Source: Ectobacillus funiculus
GTDB lineage: Bacteria; Bacillota; Bacilli; Bacillales; Bacillaceae_G
Length of the DNA: 64,000 nucleotides
Assembly (NCBI RefSeq): GCF_004138295.1
Contig: NZ_SCFM01000027.1
Span: 1-64,000, forward strand
Reading direction: 5' to 3'
The notes under the pieces are model-generated. The model worked only from the letters and a program-made list of their open reading frames with translations, did not search any database and was not told the DNA's origin. A program made the position numbers and the translations under genes. Below, one piece after another: positions 8,135 through 18,534 of this stretch; the first letter of the stretch is position 1, and every line of letters starts with the position of its first letter.

Positions 8135-8861
8135 ACTCTTCTCCTTCCATTGCTTCCTGTACGCGCGTGGCAAGAACCTTGCGCAAATTTGGATGGTAGC
8201 CTAAGTAATCACAGAGTATAAGCTCTTCCCGTCCTAACTTCTTAATCGTTCGTTCCATCTTTTTCATTAGAATACCGGTAAACAATAAGTACGGCACAAC
8301 AAACACCTGTTTATGACCCGATGCAAGCGCCATCTCTAACCCTTGCTCAAAGCTTGGTTCCGCTGCTGCCAAAAAGCAAATATCAACCTTCTGGAACGGG
8401 TATGTATGTTGTAATCGCGAAGCGATATTCCCCATATCACGTTTTACGTCCGGATCACTGCTGCCGCGTCCAACAAGCAATACCATCGCATCTTCAGCAA
8501 TACGCTCCTTACCGATTCTCTCCAGCAAAATCGACACAATTTCATCATGCACACCAAACGGCTCACCATACGTTAAAGTTACGTCTGGATAATTCTGCTT
8601 TACTTCTGCTAATTCATTCGGAATATCTTCTTTAGCATGTGCAGCAGTGAGCAATAAAATTGGCACGGCCGCAACACGCGTTGCTCCTCTTTCCACACAC
8701 ACTCGTAAGCCTGCTTCAATGGATGGTTCTGCTAATTCCAAAAAACATACCTCTTGAATTGGTACATCTATGTCAGCCATTGCTTGAGAGACAAAGAAGC
8801 GCGCTTGTTCGCACGCTTCTTTCACTCTGCTGCCGTGGCAAATGTATAATACTGCTTGCAT
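8103..8861 (-). CDS. sirB: SirB, sirohydrochlorin ferrochelatase
   Basis: CbiX/SirB family, 252 residues, two similar halves. The N-terminal ICHGSR carries the metal-site His, and the second half begins with LLVGRGSSDPD. It inserts ferrous iron into sirohydrochlorin to make siroheme, the cofactor of sulfite and nitrite reductases. It follows sumT directly (the sumT stop abuts the sirB start), and its 3' end overlaps sirC. This is the order of B. subtilis ylnD-ylnE-ylnF. Confidence 0.92.
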   Translation of the reverse strand: MQAVLYICHGSRVKEACEQARFFVSQAMADIDVPIQEVCFLELAEPSIEAGLRVCVERGATRVAAVPILLLTAAHAKEDIPNELAEVKQNYPDVTLTYGEPFGVHDEIVSILLERIGKERIAEDAMVLLVGRGSSDPDVKRDMGNIASRLQHTYPFQKVDICFLAAAEPSFEQGLEMALASGHKQVFVVPYLLFTGILMKKMERTIKKLGREELILCDYLGYHPNLRKVLATRVQEAMEGEEYVPTYATHTK

Positions 8862-9638
8862 TTACAACGCCCCGCTTGCATAGTAATTTTTGGATGTTTG
8901 TTGTTCAAACCATTGGATCTTGTCCCGGTAGCGAACAACTTCGCCAACCACAATCATACTTGGGTTTTGTACTTCTTCCTTTTGTGCGATAGTGACAATT
9001 GTTCCTAATGTGCCCGTTACTGTACGCTGTGATACAGTTGTGCCCCATTCAACAAGCGCAACCGGTGTTTGCTCGCTTTTTCCATGCTGCAATAACTTGC
9101 CGCAAATGTACGGAAGATTCCCTACACCCATGTAAATCGCCAGCGTATCAATTCCCTTTGCCAGGCTCTCCCATTTCGTATCCTCTTCCTGACCCTCGCG
9201 GCGGTGACCTGTAATGATGGCAAAGCTGGCACCAGCATCACGATGTGTCACCGGAATGCCAGCGTAAGCAGGAGCAGCAATGCCAGATGTAATGCCAGGA
9301 ACGATTTCAAACGGAATATTGTTGTCAGCTAGCGTTTCCGCTTCCTCAGCGCCGCGTCCAAATACAAAAGGATCTCCGCCCTTAAGTCTTGTTACCGTTT
9401 TTCCTTCCTTCGCAAGCTTTACAAGATGAGCATTTATCGTTTCCTGCTGCATAAAGTGGCAATCAGGGAGCTTTCCGCAAAAAATCAAATCTGCATCCTG
9501 CTTCGCATGGGACAGTAATTCCTCATTCACCAGCCTATCATACAAAATGACATCCGCCTGCTGAATACACTTAAGTCCCTTCACAGAAATCAAATCAGGA
9601 TCACCTGGTCCTGCTCCCACAAGGTAGACCTTTCCCAT
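8862..9638 (-). CDS. sumT: SumT, uroporphyrinogen-III C-methyltransferase
   Basis: SAM-dependent enzyme of 258 residues that methylates uroporphyrinogen III twice to give precorrin-2. Family motifs are VYLVGAGPGDPDL at the N-terminus, RLKGGDPFVFGRG in the middle and PGITSG downstream. I start at MGKVYLVGAG because GGGAGGTGG sits at the right distance; the longer frame would begin inside that ribosome site. It is single-domain, so it relies on separate SirC and SirB, which follow it. Confidence 0.92.
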   Translation of the reverse strand: MGKVYLVGAGPGDPDLISVKGLKCIQQADVILYDRLVNEELLSHAKQDADLIFCGKLPDCHFMQQETINAHLVKLAKEGKTVTRLKGGDPFVFGRGAEEAETLADNNIPFEIVPGITSGIAAPAYAGIPVTHRDAGASFAIITGHRREGQEEDTKWESLAKGIDTLAIYMGVGNLPYICGKLLQHGKSEQTPVALVEWGTTVSQRTVTGTLGTIVTIAQKEEVQNPSMIVVGEVVRYRDKIQWFEQQTSKNYYASGAL

Positions 9639-9677
9639 TTTGCCACCTCCCATCACAGTGCATTCTTCTGTCTATAC

Positions 9678-10271
9678 TTAAATGAATTGCTTCTCTTTTA
9701 AATATTGGATAACTTGGTCCGCACATTCCTCAATAGAATGTAAGTGTGTAGAAACAACGATTTCAGGATTTTCTGGCTCTTCATAAGGAGAGTCAATACC
9801 TGTAAATTGTTTAATCTCACCGTTGCGCGCTTTTTTATACAAGCCTTTTGGATCGCGCTTCTCACATTCTTCAATCGGGCAGCTCACAAATACTTCAACG
9901 AACTCGTCCGCTTCTAAAATATCGCGTACTTGTGTACGATCTGCACGGAATGGAGAAATAAACGCAGTTAATACAATTGTACCACTGTCCACAAATAGCT
10001 TTGCCACTTCACCGATGCGGCGAATATTTTCTGTGCGTGCTTCCTCAGAAAATCCTAAGTCTTTGTTTAAACCATGACGGATATTATCCCCATCTAATAC
10101 ATAGTTACCAACTTTTTCTTGGAATAGCTTACGAGCTACCGCATTGGCAAGCGTAGACTTGCCAGATGCGGATAAACCTGTGAACCAAAGAACAAAGCTA
10201 TGATTTCCTTTTTGTTCGCGACGCTCTTGCTTGGAAACTGATGCCTCATGCCATACAATGTTCGTGCTCAT
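9678..10271 (-). CDS. cysC: CysC, adenylylsulfate kinase
   Basis: APS kinase of 197 residues that phosphorylates adenylylsulfate to PAPS. The P-loop GLSASGKST is at residues 32-40, and the [16 protein letters not shown] motif is the classic APS-binding segment. FISPFRADR also fits. The product feeds CysH. It lies 12 bases downstream of sat within the operon. The length is normal for the bacterial single-domain enzyme. Confidence 0.95.
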   Translation of the reverse strand: MSTNIVWHEASVSKQERREQKGNHSFVLWFTGLSASGKSTLANAVARKLFQEKVGNYVLDGDNIRHGLNKDLGFSEEARTENIRRIGEVAKLFVDSGTIVLTAFISPFRADRTQVRDILEADEFVEVFVSCPIEECEKRDPKGLYKKARNGEIKQFTGIDSPYEEPENPEIVVSTHLHSIEECADQVIQYLKEKQFI

Positions 10272-10283
10272 TGTTTCTCCCCC

Positions 10284-11432
10284 TTAAGCGTTCACTGGCT
10301 GCTCTTGCATGCCGCGAATTAATACTTCTACTACTTCTTTACGGCTGAATGTGCTTGGCGGAAGCTGACCGCTGCGAAGCAATTCACGCACCTTTGTTCC
10401 AGATAAAATCACACGGTCTTCAGCACCATGCGGACATGTTTTCGAAGAAGCCATACCTTCGCATTTTGTGCAGTAGAAGCTATGCTCGAAGAATAACGGC
10501 TGAATGCCAAGCTCTTCTGCTGTAAAGTTGGAGAAGATGTGCTGTGCATCATATGTGCCGTAATAGTTACCAACACCTGCGTGGTCGCGGCCAACGATAA
10601 AGTGTGTGCAACCAAAGTTTTTGCGAACCATTGCATGGAAAATCGCTTCACGCGGTCCTGCATAGCGCATTGCTGCAGGGAACACAGCCAAAAATACACG
10701 ATCCTGTGGATAATAGTTCTTTAAAAGTACTTGATAGCTTTCCATACGTACGTCAGCTGGAATGTCATCAGATTTTGTTTCACCTACAAGCGGATTTAAG
10801 AATAAGCCGTCTACGATTTCAAGCGCAGCTTTTTGAATATATTCATGCGCGCGGTGAACTGGATTACGCGTTTGGAACCCAACTACCGTTTTCCAGCCAA
10901 GGTCTTGGAACTTTTGACGTGTTTCAGCCGGATCTAAGCGGAATTCAGCAAATTGATCCTTCTCTGTACGTTTTACTAACGTAATCGCTCCACCTACATA
11001 TACAGACGGGCGCTCTAGCATTTTCTTTACGCCTGGATGCGCAAGGTCTGTTGTGCGGTATACATTTTCCGCTTCCTTTTGTTTGTCTGGCACATAGATG
11101 TCACCAACTGTAAGTACACCGTATGTTACGCCGCCTTGTACTAAGCGTACCTCTTCACCTGCTGTAAGCTCGTTTGCTTTTTCTTCTGTTACAGGAAGTG
11201 CAATTGGAATACTCCAAACTGTTCCGTCAGCAAGACGCATACGTTCTACAACAGAATTGTAGTCTTCTTGGTTTAAAAAACCTGTTAATGGGCTGTATGC
11301 ACCGACTGCAATTAACTCTAGGTCGCTAAGTGCAGTATTGTCTAACTCAATTTCCTTTTGGATATGCGCTGTGCTGTACGTTTCGTCTACGCGATTAATA
11401 AGAACACCGCCATGTGCTGTAATACTTGTCAT
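10284..11432 (-). CDS. sat: Sat, sulfate adenylyltransferase
   Basis: ATP sulfurylase of 382 residues, the homo-oligomeric type found in Bacillus, converting sulfate and ATP to APS. Key motifs are [12 protein letters not shown] (ATP/sulfate site) and GRDHAGVG. A cysteine cluster ([16 protein letters not shown]) near the C-terminus is typical of the short bacterial form and may bind zinc. It starts at the four-base overlap with cysP (ATGA). Confidence 0.95.
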   Translation of the reverse strand: MTSITAHGGVLINRVDETYSTAHIQKEIELDNTALSDLELIAVGAYSPLTGFLNQEDYNSVVERMRLADGTVWSIPIALPVTEEKANELTAGEEVRLVQGGVTYGVLTVGDIYVPDKQKEAENVYRTTDLAHPGVKKMLERPSVYVGGAITLVKRTEKDQFAEFRLDPAETRQKFQDLGWKTVVGFQTRNPVHRAHEYIQKAALEIVDGLFLNPLVGETKSDDIPADVRMESYQVLLKNYYPQDRVFLAVFPAAMRYAGPREAIFHAMVRKNFGCTHFIVGRDHAGVGNYYGTYDAQHIFSNFTAEELGIQPLFFEHSFYCTKCEGMASSKTCPHGAEDRVILSGTKVRELLRSGQLPPSTFSRKEVVEVLIRGMQEQPVNA

Positions 11433-12487
11433 CTTGAAATTCCTCCTACTTCCTGTTTCGTATGTTTTAATAAGCTAATGACTCCAAGTGTTGCGATAAT
11501 TCCCGCCCCAACAATAAAGATAGAATACAAATCACTTTCTAGCAATAGTTTAACGCATGTATAAGATACTAAAAGCGATAAAAACGGGGCAACAAACCAC
11601 ACCTTGAGCATTTGCGAAACAACGCGTTTTTGAAAGACCTTCTTGCCTTGCTGCGCGGAGCCCATGCCGATAATAGAAGATGATGTAATTTGTGCAATCG
11701 GCAATGGAATCCCAAATAAAGCTGCTGTAATCACGAGAAATGAGCTGGTAGCAGAAACAGAAATTCCTTCAATCAAAGAAACAGATGTAATTTTCTTCCC
11801 ATTTGTTTCAAGAACTCGACTTCCTAAGAGAAAAGCTCCCAAGGCAACAAAAATACCACCTAAAAGCAACCCTGTTTCCACTGAAAGCAAATGAGCCCCA
11901 ACTAACGGAGCAACTGCATTTGCTACGTTTTTCATTCCAGCTGAGTAGGCCTCGAAGAAACCTGTCACAATAACAAGAATTGTAAAAATTGGCTTCCATT
12001 TTCCTTTTTCTAAATCAGGATACTTGGAATTAAGCCTATGAATAAGCTTTCCAGCAACATAAGTAATACTGAAAGCTACTACAGGGGTGATAATCCAAAA
12101 AGCAACGATAAACAAAAGTTTCTCCACATACAATACTTGATATGCAATCCCCACCCCTGCAACAGCACCTATCGTAATCTCACTAGTAGAAAGCGGAATA
12201 CCGAGAATATTTGCCGTAAATAAGGCAATTGTTGCTGCAAGTAATGTAATAATAACAATTTTTACTGTAAAGATATCCTCAGGAATAATGCCTGAGCTAA
12301 TCGTTTTTGTAACCTTTTGGCCCCCAAATACAGAACCAGCAATGATAGCAGCGCCACATATGAGCAGCGCTACCCATTTCTTCTTAATGGCTCCTGAAGC
12401 ATATGCGACCCCCATTGAGGCAGCTGCTCCACTCGCCCCTATATTCATCGCAAACAATAACGCTGCACAAAATGCGAGAGCTACCAT
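11429..12487 (-). CDS. cysP: CysP, PiT-family sulfate permease
   Basis: Integral membrane protein of 352 residues with about 10-11 helices. It has the duplicated PiT-family signature: [16 protein letters not shown] near the N-terminus and a second [15 protein letters not shown] copy after residue 180. PiT proteins usually carry phosphate, but the B. subtilis homologue in the same operon position (YlnA/CysP) carries sulfate. Its place between cysH and sat supports the same substrate here. It overlaps sat by four bases. Confidence 0.92.
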   Translation of the reverse strand: MVALAFCAALLFAMNIGASGAAASMGVAYASGAIKKKWVALLICGAAIIAGSVFGGQKVTKTISSGIIPEDIFTVKIVIITLLAATIALFTANILGIPLSTSEITIGAVAGVGIAYQVLYVEKLLFIVAFWIITPVVAFSITYVAGKLIHRLNSKYPDLEKGKWKPIFTILVIVTGFFEAYSAGMKNVANAVAPLVGAHLLSVETGLLLGGIFVALGAFLLGSRVLETNGKKITSVSLIEGISVSATSSFLVITAALFGIPLPIAQITSSSIIGMGSAQQGKKVFQKRVVSQMLKVWFVAPFLSLLVSYTCVKLLLESDLYSIFIVGAGIIATLGVISLLKHTKQEVGGISR

Positions 12488-12509
12488 ATTTTCTTTTCCC
12501 CTTTACTTC

Positions 12510-13211
12510 TTACTGATGAAGCCCGCATTCTGTTTTACCTGTACCTGACCAACGTCCAGAGCGATCACTGCTGCCACCCTCTGAAGGACGTGTGCATACC
12601 TCACAGCCAATGCTCGGATAGCCGATATCATGAAGCGGATTGTACGGAAGGTCATGCTTGTATACATAACGCCATACTTCCTTCCATGTCCAATGAATCA
12701 GCGGACATACTTTGATAGAATGGAAACGGTGATCATGATTTAAAAACTGTACATTTTGGCGCGTCGGCGACTGCTCGCGGCGCAATCCAGAAATCCACGC
12801 CTTCCCTTGTGCAAGAGCCTTTTCAAGCGGAACAATCTTCCGAATATTGCAGCATGCGTTCGGGTTAGACTTCCATAATTCCGCACCATGCTCTGCCGCC
12901 TGCTCTTCTAGCGTAAGCTCTGGCTTTTGTAACACAATTTGAAGTCTTGGGAACCGTTCTTTCACTCTTTCAATTAATTCATACGTTTCTTTAAAATGAA
13001 GATCTGTATCTAAAAATACAACCTTTGCATCAGGCTTCACTTGATCAATTAAGTGCAGAAGAATCATCCCCTCTACACCAAAGCTGCATGCATAGACAAC
13101 ATCGTCTCCATAATGATCATACGCCCATCGTAAAACCGAAAGCGCACCTTTTGTTTCATCGTCCTCATTAAAATCAATGGCTGGTGCATCCCATGTTTCA
13201 TATGTTAACAT
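12510..13211 (-). CDS. cysH: CysH, PAPS/APS reductase
   Basis: Reductase of 233 residues converting PAPS (and probably APS) to sulfite. It has the catalytic Cys in ECGLH (Cys229). Two pairs, CC at 120-121 and CxxC at 203/206, mark a 4Fe-4S cluster enzyme. Cluster-bearing CysH proteins such as that of B. subtilis use both PAPS and APS. It is the first gene of the operon and is preceded by a SAM riboswitch, so sulfate reduction should fall when SAM is plentiful. Confidence 0.95.
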   Translation of the reverse strand: MLTYETWDAPAIDFNEDDETKGALSVLRWAYDHYGDDVVYACSFGVEGMILLHLIDQVKPDAKVVFLDTDLHFKETYELIERVKERFPRLQIVLQKPELTLEEQAAEHGAELWKSNPNACCNIRKIVPLEKALAQGKAWISGLRREQSPTRQNVQFLNHDHRFHSIKVCPLIHWTWKEVWRYVYKHDLPYNPLHDIGYPSIGCEVCTRPSEGGSSDRSGRWSGTGKTECGLHQ

Positions 13212-13322
13212 GTCATTTCCCCCTCTTTTGGTAACATCTATATTCTACTGCTATGTAGGAAGGAGCTGTCTTGTTCCGACGCTGCAGTAACCTTCCTAAA
13301 ATACTCCCTATCCGTTTGCACT

Positions 13323-13468
13323 AAAAAAATCTTTCCATTTCGAAAAGACTTTCGAGGCGTCTTAACCTTATCTCTCAAAATGAGATTCCATTTTGACGGA
13401 TTAGCACCTTGCATACATGCAGGTTGCCGGGTTTCATCGGGCCGTGTCCCTTCACCTCTCTGGATAAG
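13323..13468 (-). promoter_or_regulatory. SAM-I riboswitch (S-box) before cysH
   Basis: The minus strand carries the conserved S-box blocks in order: CTTATCCAGAGAGGTG, GGGACACGGCCC, ATGAAACCCGGCAACC, AAGGTGCTAATCC and GAGATAAG closing P1. Downstream is a terminator hairpin (TCTTTTC-GAAAT-GGAAAGA) followed by seven T. SAM binding should favour the terminator and switch off the cysH operon. Confidence 0.95.
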
Positions 13469-13480
13469 TAATTAATTTGT

Positions 13481-13508
13481 ATTGTATCACAATTACAGCT
13501 AATTGCAA
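13481..13508 (-). promoter_or_regulatory. Promoter of the cysH operon
   Basis: TTGCAA, a 16-base spacer and TACAAT on the minus strand, placed just before the riboswitch. This is a plausible SigA promoter. Confidence 0.65.
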
Positions 13509-13735
13509 TCCTAGTTTTCTGATATGAATTATATTTTAAAAGAATTTTTGAAAATATGAAAATATATTGCAGTACACTTCTGATAAAGTTTATATATTAC
13601 TATTGCTCTGAAAACGCAGTAAGCCACCGTTTCTTCTCTATTGTAGGCGCCTTCTGCTATTACTTTTCCCTGTTTTTCCAAAACTACACTTTCTCTTTCA
13701 ATAAACATACAATTCCGAGTAAGTGAATAGGGAAT

Positions 13736-13873
13736 TCATGTATTTCTGCCCGAAGCAACGGTTGCTCTGTAGGTTTGCACAGCTTGCTTTACCTCGGGAA
13801 CAAAGCAAATGATAAGCACTTTTTCCGCGAAGGTCCCCTTGTGCGCAAGACTTGCGGCGATACAATTATGTTA
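13736..13873 (-). pseudogene. C-terminal gene remnant, possibly macro-domain protein
   Basis: An open frame of about 45 codons without a start codon ends at a TGA. It contains LAHKGTFAEKVLIICF and VPEVKQAVQTYRATVAS, a pattern that reminds me of the C-terminal strand and helix of macro-domain (ADP-ribose-binding) proteins. It has no ribosome site and a stop lies just upstream. I read it as the tail of a deleted gene between lysA and the cysH operon. The family call is a guess. The remaining gap on either side holds only the lysA terminator and the riboswitch promoter. Confidence 0.35.
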
Positions 13874-13882
13874 ATTTCTTAC

Positions 13883-13922
13883 AAAAATAGGCGAACAACG
13901 TACTGTTGTCCGCCTATTTTTT
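13883..13922. terminator. Bidirectional terminator after lysA
   Basis: AAATAGGCGAACAAC/GTTGTCCGCCTATTT with one mismatched pair and a five-base loop, flanked by A and T runs. It would end the lysA transcript on the minus strand. Confidence 0.9.
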
Positions 13923-13944
13923 AATTTTTTTCATCCTCTTGCTT

Positions 13945-15261
13945 TCATACGAGCTCACTTGCTCGAATACGATCCTTTTGTACAAGGTCTTCTAATGTTT
14001 CCCGCTCCACAACAACTTGCGCTTTTCCGTCCTTTGCAAATACAACTGCAGGGCGCGCGATACGGTTATAGTTATTTGCCATTGAATATCCGTATGCCCC
14101 TGTGCAAGAAATCGCAAGTAAATCCCGTGACGCCGCTTCTGGAAGCTCTATATCCCAAAGCAGCATATCGCCGCTTTCGCAGCACTTGCCGGCAATCGAT
14201 ACAACTTCCTTCGACTCTTCATTTGCTCGATTCGCCAAAATTGCCTCATACTTTGCACCGTACAACGCAGGGCGGATATTATCTGTCATTCCGCCATCCA
14301 CGGCCACGTATTTACGAATACCTGGGATGTCTTTAATAGAACCGATTGTATACAACGTTGTGCCAGCATCACCGACGATGCTGCGGCCTGGCTCAATCCA
14401 AATTTCCGGCAGAGGATAATTACGCTGTGTAAACTGCTCGCGCACCGCATCAGTCATCTCTTTAATATATTGTACGGCTGGGAGCGGCGTATCGCCTTCT
14501 GTATAGCGAATGCCAAAACCGCCTCCGAGATTTAAAATCGGCATTGTATGTCCTGTTTCGGAGCGAACAGTATCTACAAATGTTGCTAATACTTCGACTG
14601 CACGAACAAATCCATCCGTTTCAAAAATTTGGGAACCGATATGAGAATGGATGCCAAGCACATTGTAGTACGGCTTCGTTACAGCATGCTTCACCGCCTG
14701 CAACGCCTGTCCGCTAGAAACGCCAAAACCAAACTTTGAATCATCCTGGCCTGTTGTAATATACTCGTGTGTATGCGCCTCAACACCCGGTGTTACACGC
14801 AGCAAAATATTCACCTTTTGCTCACGCTCTTGCGCTAAATCATGAAGAACCTCTAACTCAAAGAAGTTATCCACAACAAAGCAGCCAATATTTGCTTCAA
14901 GTGCCATTACTAATTCTTCTTCTGTTTTATTATTGCCGTGAAAATGAATGCGCCCTGCTGGGAAACCGGCTTGCAGCGCCGTATACAATTCTCCACCAGA
15001 CACAACATCTAAAGACATGTTTTCCTCTGCAGCTAAACGGCTCATTTCCATGCACAAAAATGCCTTACTTGCGTATGCGACTTGGTAGGAGAATCCGCTC
15101 TCCTGAAACGCACGGTTATACGCACGGCATTTTTCTCGAATTAAAGCTTCATCATATACATAAAGCGGTGTACCATATGTTTTTGCTAATTCCGTCGTGT
15201 CACAGCCCCCGATTTCTAAATGTCCCTTTTCATTAATTCTGCTTGTACCGTGCAAATACAC
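13945..15261 (-). CDS. lysA: LysA, diaminopimelate decarboxylase
   Basis: PLP enzyme of 438 residues that decarboxylates meso-diaminopimelate to lysine. The PLP-binding Lys66 lies in VAYASKAFLC. HSHIGSQIF, the glycine-rich LNLGGGFGIRY and GKCCESGDML are all family motifs. The start is GTG with AAGGGGG eight bases upstream. I looked for a lysine riboswitch in the leader and did not find one. A terminator for upstream transcription lies about 105 bases before the start. Confidence 0.96.
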   Translation of the reverse strand: MYLHGTSRINEKGHLEIGGCDTTELAKTYGTPLYVYDEALIREKCRAYNRAFQESGFSYQVAYASKAFLCMEMSRLAAEENMSLDVVSGGELYTALQAGFPAGRIHFHGNNKTEEELVMALEANIGCFVVDNFFELEVLHDLAQEREQKVNILLRVTPGVEAHTHEYITTGQDDSKFGFGVSSGQALQAVKHAVTKPYYNVLGIHSHIGSQIFETDGFVRAVEVLATFVDTVRSETGHTMPILNLGGGFGIRYTEGDTPLPAVQYIKEMTDAVREQFTQRNYPLPEIWIEPGRSIVGDAGTTLYTIGSIKDIPGIRKYVAVDGGMTDNIRPALYGAKYEAILANRANEESKEVVSIAGKCCESGDMLLWDIELPEAASRDLLAISCTGAYGYSMANNYNRIARPAVVFAKDGKAQVVVERETLEDLVQKDRIRASELV

Positions 15262-15364
15262 CTAAATTTCCCCCTTATTTATACGTTCTGCACACCTACA
15301 TCCATTTCTCAAAAGAAAAGGAAACAGTGAAGCTAAGAACACAATCCATTTTATTTGTATAAAC

Positions 15365-15401
15365 AAAAAACGCGCCGAACTGCTATGTTCACACGCGTTT
15401 C
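15365..15401. terminator. Intrinsic terminator upstream of lysA
   Basis: AACGCG with an inner GAAC/GTTC stem, followed by T6 on the minus strand. It could end a short transcript from the region 15.4-15.6 kb or act as an attenuator for lysA. The remaining gap up to the DUF3888 gene (to 15803) shows only a weak 54-codon frame. Confidence 0.65.
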
Positions 15402-15803
15402 TTACAGAAAATGACTACTTCAAACTATGCGCCCTACATATTTTCATATAAGAAACCGCATCAGCATCTCTAATAGCTCCTCACAAGACGTACTTGTGAC
15501 AGTTCCACACTTATTCAGTGCAGACCCAGCAACAAAACATGGCAGCTGTTTTGCCGCTTCGGCAGTTACCCCTTTCGCGCTGCGCTCTTTAATCCTACCC
15601 GACTTCACACAGCCTACTCTTGACTCCTGCAGCCTCTATTCGCGAGAACAGATGAGGCCGTTGTATTTATTTTTGCTGATATTAAAGATAGCAGAGAAAA
15701 ATGTACATTGTCAAATACTTTTTCAGCAACTCATTCACATTTATGTAGAAAAGTGAAATATTATGCAGTCCTTCAAGAAGCAGGCACAAAGGTCCTCTCA
15801 TTC

Positions 15804-16199
15804 CTACACTGGCTTTCGGCATGCCAAATTTGTGCTATCAGGCAATCGCGTTAGCTTCGTGCTTTTCACCTCCCATTCCCCCTGTTCATTATCAAACGTA
15901 ATCCTTACCTTCTCAAAGGGAGGCTCCGGCTTTCCCTGCGGCTTCTGATGATATGTAATCACCTCAATGGAGGATTGAAACAGATACGTACCACTGTAAA
16001 GCTTCTTCATCTCTACAATTTTCGGACAATCATACTTCTTTTGCTCTCCATAAGACTTTCGAATTGCCTCATTGATTTGCGGAAATAACACAGAAAAAAA
16101 AGCATCCTCCAGCATAGGAAATGATGGCGCACTCGCCAATGCGGCCGAACTGCTGTATAGGAAAAAGCATGTGACTGCAGCACACATTCGTTTGTTCAT
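15804..16199 (-). CDS. Secreted DUF3888 protein
   Basis: Protein of 131 residues with a signal peptide (MNKRMCAAVTCFFLYSSSAALA). The mature part matches DUF3888 as I know it: FPQINEAIRKSYGEQKKYDCPKI early, PPFEKVRITF and a final CRKPV. DUF3888 proteins are small secreted proteins of Bacillus with unknown function. The start with TTGGAGGGAG upstream was chosen over a frame extending 28 residues further. Two cysteines in the mature part could form a disulfide. Confidence 0.75.
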   Translation of the reverse strand: MNKRMCAAVTCFFLYSSSAALASAPSFPMLEDAFFSVLFPQINEAIRKSYGEQKKYDCPKIVEMKKLYSGTYLFQSSIEVITYHQKPQGKPEPPFEKVRITFDNEQGEWEVKSTKLTRLPDSTNLACRKPV

Positions 16200-16423
16200 C
16201 TTCTCCCTCCAAACTGTCGTATCCGTAAATATTGTACCCAATCTATATTTTTTCATAGAAGTGTCCAAAATCATCCACAACACCTGTTTGTTTTTATATA
16301 ATAATTAACGTAATAAAGACAATATAAAGCAAGGCATTATGAATAGAGCATGTCCCTGCTTACATATATATGTATACAAATAAAGAATATATTTGCTAGC
16401 CTTCATCGGAGAGGAGCTTGATC

Positions 16424-18307
16424 ATGAATACATTATTTAGGAAGGTGCGCTTTACCCTTTTGGCAGCCACTCTTCTTTGGCTAAAGACGTATGTAGTATA
16501 TAAGCTTGCGTTTGATATAAACATTGAGAACGCATTTGAGGAAGCCATTCTCTTTCTTAATTCGATTAGTACACTTCTACTGTTTTTGGGGATTGCTCTA
16601 TTAACTGATACATACCGAAACGTCTATGTTATACTCATTAGCTTTCTTTTATCTGTATTATTGTTTTCAAATGCAATATTTTATGGCTTCTTTAATGATT
16701 TTGTAACATTACCTGTTGTATTTCAAACAAATAATATGGCTGACCTTGGCACAAGTATCCGTGAGTTGATGACATACAAAACATTATTTATGTTTGTTGA
16801 CCTCTTCATTTTGCTATTTGTTTCTCGAAGGTTCCCACGCTTTGCCGATGTCTCTCCTCTTACAAAAAAAGAAAAATCTATTTATTTTCTGGGGGCGGCT
16901 TCGTTGTTTTTATTCCATGTAACGGTGGCTGAAGTCTATAGGCCTCAGTTATTTGCGCGTTCATTTGATAGAAAAATGATTGTCAAAAATCTCGGTCTTT
17001 ACACATATCATCTCTATGATATTGTTCTGCAATCCAGATCATCCGCACAGCGAGTGTTTGCAAGCAGCAATACGTTTGCAGAAATTGAAAACTACGTAAA
17101 AGTAAAGGACAAGGGAAGCAATCCAGCTATGTTTGGTGTTGCCAAAGGGAAAAATGTGATTTTAATTTCCATGGAATCCACGCAAAGCTTTGTCATTAAT
17201 CGAAAAATAAACGGTGAGGAAATTACGCCATTTCTAAATAGCTTTATAGAAGAAAGCTACTATTTTGATCAGTTTTATCATCAAACAGGACAAGGTAAAA
17301 CATCGGATGCTGAGTTTACTATCGAAAACTCGCTTTATCCACTTGATCGTGGCTCCGTATTTTTTACACATTTTAACAATGAATATACAGCAACACCTGA
17401 AATACTAAAAGATTACGGTTACTTTTCAGCTGTGTTCCACTCTAATGATAAAACATTTTGGAATCGCGATCTCATGTATCCATCACTTGGATACGACCGC
17501 TATTACCATCAACAGGATTTCGTTGGTACGCAGCAAAATTCCGTCGGCTGGGGACTGAAAGACAAAGACTTCTTTACACAATCCATCTCGTATTTAAAGG
17601 AGCTGCCACAGCCATTTTATACAAAGTTTATTACGCTAACCAATCATTTTCCATTTACCATTGACCCGAAGGACCGTCTCATTGAGGAGTATAATTCAGA
17701 GAGTGAGATTGTCAATCGATATTTCCCGACCGTACGGTATACAGATGAAGCAATAAAATATTTTGTCCAGCGTCTGAAAGAGGAAGGACTGTATGACAAT
17801 ACAATCATTGTCATTTATGGAGATCATTACGGTATTTCTGAAAACCATAATGCAGCTATGGCACAGTTTCTTGGCAAAAACGAAATCACACCTGTTGATT
17901 CGATGCAGCTGCAGCGTGTTCCGCTGATCATCCATATTCCAAAGCAGTCCGGGCAAACTATTTCCAAGGTATCTGGACAAATCGATGTAAAGCCGACTCT
18001 CCTTCATCTGCTTGGAGTTTCAACAACGAACAGCACGGAATTTGGAACAGACCTGTTTATTAAAGAGAAAGATCCGCTTGTTGTTATGCGCGATGGCAGT
18101 TTCATCACAAATGATTACGTATATACAAAAAATATTTGCTACGCGAAACAGACAGGTGTGCCGATTGAAGAACAACTATGCGAACCATATAAACAAAAAA
18201 CCAAAATTGAGCTGAGGAATTCAGATAAGCTTATTTACGGAGATTTACTTCGTTTCGATCCTAGCAACAAACGAAATACAGGAACGATGACAACAATATT
18301 AGAGTAA
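16424..18307 (+). CDS. Lipoteichoic acid synthase family protein
   Basis: LtaS-type phosphoglycerol transferase of 627 residues. Five membrane helices occupy about residues 8-30, 45-62, 68-92, 122-138 and 153-172. An extracellular sulfatase-fold domain follows from about 240. Catalytic features are present: Glu251 in SMESTQSF, the nucleophile Thr293 in GQGKTSDAEF, and the metal site in YGDHYG near 465. Such enzymes polymerise glycerol phosphate from phosphatidylglycerol outside the membrane. Bacillus has several paralogues and I cannot say which this is. I chose the ATG after GGAGAGGAG; a TTG two codons earlier is less well placed. The 3' part (about 450-627) is well conserved in layout. Confidence 0.9.
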   Translation: MNTLFRKVRFTLLAATLLWLKTYVVYKLAFDINIENAFEEAILFLNSISTLLLFLGIALLTDTYRNVYVILISFLLSVLLFSNAIFYGFFNDFVTLPVVFQTNNMADLGTSIRELMTYKTLFMFVDLFILLFVSRRFPRFADVSPLTKKEKSIYFLGAASLFLFHVTVAEVYRPQLFARSFDRKMIVKNLGLYTYHLYDIVLQSRSSAQRVFASSNTFAEIENYVKVKDKGSNPAMFGVAKGKNVILISMESTQSFVINRKINGEEITPFLNSFIEESYYFDQFYHQTGQGKTSDAEFTIENSLYPLDRGSVFFTHFNNEYTATPEILKDYGYFSAVFHSNDKTFWNRDLMYPSLGYDRYYHQQDFVGTQQNSVGWGLKDKDFFTQSISYLKELPQPFYTKFITLTNHFPFTIDPKDRLIEEYNSESEIVNRYFPTVRYTDEAIKYFVQRLKEEGLYDNTIIVIYGDHYGISENHNAAMAQFLGKNEITPVDSMQLQRVPLIIHIPKQSGQTISKVSGQIDVKPTLLHLLGVSTTNSTEFGTDLFIKEKDPLVVMRDGSFITNDYVYTKNICYAKQTGVPIEEQLCEPYKQKTKIELRNSDKLIYGDLLRFDPSNKRNTGTMTTILE

Positions 18308-18333
18308 TTATGACGATCTGCTTGCTGTGGGGC

Positions 18334-18366
18334 AAAAAAGAAGGGACGTAACATCCCTTCTTTTTT
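18334..18366 (+). terminator. Intrinsic terminator after the LTA synthase gene
   Basis: AAGAAGGGA-CGTAACA-TCCCTTCTT followed by T6. A run of A before the stem also allows some function on the other strand. Confidence 0.9.
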
Positions 18367-18534
18367 GTCCTATATACAACCTTTATCTTCATATTTTACT
18401 ATAAACAATAAATTGAATCCTTTTTTCCATTAAGGGAATTTTATGGTATGAGATTCTAAAAGTGTGTTATGATAAGTTGAACAAACTGTTGTACACCAAA
18501 GAAAAAAATTAAAAAGAAAGCAAGGGATCACACA

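Noticed and set aside
15262-15420. Lysine riboswitch before lysA
   Set aside because: I looked for the conserved L-box blocks and found only a plain terminator hairpin.
15444-15608. Leftward frame of 54 codons (ends EELLEMLMRFLI) upstream of lysA
   Set aside because: The GTG start lacks a properly spaced ribosome site and no family is recognised; it may be a scrap of a lost gene, but I cannot support it.
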